Shown here piece after piece: positions 62,097 to 64,000 of a stretch of 64,000 nt of DNA. The notes beneath the pieces were generated by a model that did not search any database, was not told where the DNA came from, and was given only the letters and a program-made list of their open reading frames with translations. The stretch is from Robertmurraya_A mangrovi (GTDB lineage Bacteria > Bacillota > Bacilli > Bacillales > Cytobacillaceae). The stretch spans positions 124,001 through 188,000 of the forward strand of contig NZ_JAXOFX010000006.1 of assembly GCF_034427655.1 (NCBI RefSeq). Reading direction: 5' to 3'. Positions within the stretch are counted from its first letter, which is position 1, and each line of letters begins with the position of its first letter. A program made the position numbers and the translations under genes.

Positions 62097-62118
62097 ACAC
62101 GAACATATAGGTTATTGT

Positions 62119-62604
62119 TTACCCTCTATACTTACTCGCCAATCCCTTCAAGAAATTCCGAGCAAACTTGTCCCCACACACACGGTAATTACTATGACCT
62201 TCTTTTCTTAAGATGGCACTAAGCTCACCTTTTGCAATTCTAACTCCTGCTGCTTCCAAAATATCCATAATATCGTCACTAGTTAAGCTTAAGGCGATTT
62301 TCACTTTCTTGAATAAGAGATTATTCACATGTTCGTTTGTCAGAGCCGGTGTTTCTGGCTGCCCTGGTTTTGGCTCTTGTCTTCCTCTTTTAAAAATAAT
62401 CAAACCATTAAAGAATGACTCTAACATGCTATGACTGCAAACGGCTTCCTCTGGAATATCGTCTTCCTCATCATATTTAGTAAGGATCTTCGGTAATTCT
62501 ACAGGCGATACTTCCACACCACCAAGCTTAAAAATCTCCACCATTTCTGCATTTTTTAAATTTAATGCATATCGTAATCGAATTAATATATCGTTGTTTG
62601 TCAT
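62119..62604 (-). CDS. DUF1456 (YehS-like) protein
   Basis: 161 aa with two copies of the DUF1456 unit: NNDILIRLRYALNLKNAEMVEIF and NNLLFKKVKIALSLTSDDIMDIL, each followed by a VEVSPVELPKIL-like segment. GAGGAGGATTACAG precedes the ATG. Function unknown. Confidence 0.85.
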   Translation of the reverse strand: MTNNDILIRLRYALNLKNAEMVEIFKLGGVEVSPVELPKILTKYDEEDDIPEEAVCSHSMLESFFNGLIIFKRGRQEPKPGQPETPALTNEHVNNLLFKKVKIALSLTSDDIMDILEAAGVRIAKGELSAILRKEGHSNYRVCGDKFARNFLKGLASKYRG

Positions 62605-62772
62605 CTGTAATCCTCCTCAAATAACACCTTAGACAAGTTGTTTCAAGTATAACCTTTTTACTATAACGTTAATTCCTTATATTTTCTACTAAGAATCTCT
62701 TTACTTAAAGAAGAGTAGTTTGGAACTTTTCTTTTTATTAAACGTCTAATCATAAAAAGAGGAGGAGACACG

Positions 62773-63387
62773 ATGAAAAAAACAGGTTACATTCCTTTAT
62801 TGGTCAGCTTCCTATTATCAATGATGATCATATCCACCGTTTCTGCTACAAGCTGGGTTGATTTAGAACCACAAGAGGTGGTTGATAGAGCGGAAGTGAT
62901 TGTTCTGGGTAAATATGACTTTACAGGTAAACCGAAGCCGGGTAAATTTGTTTTTCAAGGTTTGGATTTCAACGTAGAAAAGTTTTACAAGGGAGATCTA
63001 TCTGAACAATTGACAGCAGGCATTGATTATAATGATGTAGGATGGGCAGATGAATTCCAAAAAGAAGGTGGCGTATTCCTTCTTTTTTTAGAAAAAGGGA
63101 AGGATGCTGATTTCCTCATACCCGTTGGCGGTCCAAACGGGATAATTCAACTTGCGAATGGAAAAGTGGAACATCCTAATGATGAAAAAAGGACTTTTTT
63201 CGAAGATTTTCTAAAAATAAATCCAGAAAAGACAATGGATGCAAAACCTGAGACCCAGAATAATAGTCAGAATAATAATCAGGAGGGTAGTCAAAATGAT
63301 CAGTCATTCCCCTATTTATATGTTATTGGAAGTATTTTTGTAGGTTTTGCAGTATTATTTCTACTATATCGCTATAAAAGGAAATAA
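62773..63387 (+). CDS. surface protein with signal peptide and C-terminal anchor, 204 aa
   Basis: Signal peptide ending STVSATS, a soluble domain (about 28-150), an Asn/Gln-rich linker (QNNSQNNNQEGSQND), then a C-terminal span (about 178-198) and basic tail YRYKRK, as in membrane-anchored surface proteins. Not LPxTG. AAGAGGAGGAGACACG precedes the ATG. Unknown function. Confidence 0.75.
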   Translation: MKKTGYIPLLVSFLLSMMIISTVSATSWVDLEPQEVVDRAEVIVLGKYDFTGKPKPGKFVFQGLDFNVEKFYKGDLSEQLTAGIDYNDVGWADEFQKEGGVFLLFLEKGKDADFLIPVGGPNGIIQLANGKVEHPNDEKRTFFEDFLKINPEKTMDAKPETQNNSQNNNQEGSQNDQSFPYLYVIGSIFVGFAVLFLLYRYKRK

Positions 63388-63513
63388 TAATATTTTGCTA
63401 GTGGGTGTTGTAGTTAATCATGGTATGCTGTTTGCTTTTGGGACCATAGGAGTAGAGACAGTTCAGCAAAGACAGAAATAATAAACTTCTGTTAGCCAAA
63501 GGGGATAAGAAGA

Positions 63514-63885
63514 ATGAAGTTATTTTTAGTGTTGGCGATCTCAATATTTATGGTATTAACTGGTTGTTCTTCTGAACCTGGAAATACTGATAAAAACATT
63601 ATCCCAGAAGAAGCAGCTGGCTCGTATGTAGCTTTGTTAAGAATAAACGGGGCTGAATATCTTTCTGTTGGAAAAGACAATCAGGGTGAGTATACAATAG
63701 GTAAAGAGATTGGGAAAGTTGAAAAAAGAGTACCTCCAGAAGTTATGCCAAGAGTAGATTTTGTATCAAATTACTTGGACGAAGGCACCCTAATTTTTTC
63801 TGTTAAAGAAAATAATGATGTGATTCTTGTTGAAACAAAAGTACAAGGTGTTTATGAAATTTTTGAAAGGCTAAAGAGAGACTAG
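63514..63885 (+). CDS. lipoprotein, 123 aa
   Basis: Lipobox MVLTGC at 17, then a soluble domain with GAEYLSVGKDNQGEYTIGKEIG and a C-terminal DVILVETKVQGVYEIFERL. AAAGGGGATAAGAAG precedes the ATG. Convergent with the toxin gene; the two stops overlap. Unknown function. Confidence 0.75.
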   Translation: MKLFLVLAISIFMVLTGCSSEPGNTDKNIIPEEAAGSYVALLRINGAEYLSVGKDNQGEYTIGKEIGKVEKRVPPEVMPRVDFVSNYLDEGTLIFSVKENNDVILVETKVQGVYEIFERLKRD

Positions 63886-64000
63886 TAACGATATTCACTC
63901 CCCCCACCCCAGATAGCTCTTCCACCCGTATGAGCCGTTTGGGCATGGGTTTCTTCATCAACTAATTGTAAAACACCTGGATTTTCATGATGATGCCACG
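63882..64000 (-). CDS. C-terminal end of a WHH-family nuclease toxin (partial)
   Basis: Leftward frame from the window edge reads WHHHENPGVLQLVDEETHA, then TAHTGGRAIWGG and a stop at 63882. This is the terminus of the WHH branch of HNH/ENDO VII nucleases used as tips of polymorphic (LXG/YeeF-like) toxins: WHH catalytic motif, (Q)LV, H-x3-H and GGR. The rest of the protein lies right of the window. An immunity gene is expected downstream (leftward) but was not identified. Confidence 0.75.
   Translation of the reverse strand, partial: WHHHENPGVLQLVDEETHAQTAHTGGRAIWGGGSEYRY

Overview
The window looks like the chromosome of a low-GC, spore-forming Bacillaceae (Bacillus sensu lato). Strong AGGAGG-type ribosome binding sites, frequent TTG/GTG starts, ABC/TetR and VanR/VanS-like modules, a YjcZ-like small protein, a Rex-type operator, a Zur-type operator and teichoic-acid-type transferases all fit. 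No rRNA, tRNA, CRISPR array, intact transposase, prophage or recombinase gene was seen. It reads as an accessory-rich stretch holding many small single-gene transcription units and decaying genes.

Layout. 1-1.7 kb: the 3' part of a CDP-glycerol glycerophosphotransferase-like gene and a small membrane peptide. 1.7-9.6 kb: mostly leftward small genes (VOC, GyrI-like, GNAT, a second-type DnaN clamp, MntA/HepT, Imm53, small membrane proteins, Nudix) separated by a recurrent intergenic element. 9.8-12.6 kb: histidine kinase and response regulator. 13-17 kb: S41 protease, then a two-gene ABC exporter divergent from a TetR regulator. 18-24.5 kb: glycosyltransferase, YjcZ-like protein, ECF sigma factor, MOSC protein, FNT channel behind a Rex-like operator, deaminase. 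25.4-28.7 kb: zinc-linked cluster (Zur box, ZnuA, YcgR/YcgQ-type proteins). 28.9-38.9 kb: XRE regulator pair, flavin reductase, CatE-like dioxygenase divergent from an HxlR repressor, AlkZ/YcaQ-like protein, S66 peptidase, MBL hydrolase, MntP, and a PemIK-type toxin-antitoxin pair. 39-43.9 kb: CBO0543-like membrane proteins and an MDR oxidoreductase. 44-56 kb: a second dense run of small leftward genes with the same intergenic element. 56-64 kb: regulator plus isochorismatase, VOC, a membrane protein with a C-terminal J domain, hypotheticals, DUF1456, and at the right edge the C-terminus of a WHH-type nuclease toxin.

The most unusual structure is the intergenic element. In + orientation it has a palindromic site (arms TTCAACTAAC and GTTAGTTGAA around a 7-base CTGNTCC-like spacer), then an intrinsic-terminator hairpin (often AAGAGCTG...CTCTT), then a second GCACCC-GTTAGTTGAAGT box. 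About 20 complete, partial or diverged copies occur, nearly all just 3' of leftward genes. Between them lie one- or two-gene 'cassettes' of the acetyltransferase/Nudix/VOC/immunity/membrane-protein kind, plus paralogous pairs, frameshifted genes and a 68-base fragment of hepT displaced by 46 kb. This resembles a gene-cassette array whose terminators double as possible recombination or spreading sites; that reading is inference.

A second specific candidate is upstream of the GNAT gene at 52060-52647: a 21-codon leader with a strong ribosome binding site, an intrinsic terminator, and an 8-base complementary pair spanning the leader. That is the architecture of ribosome-mediated transcription attenuation.
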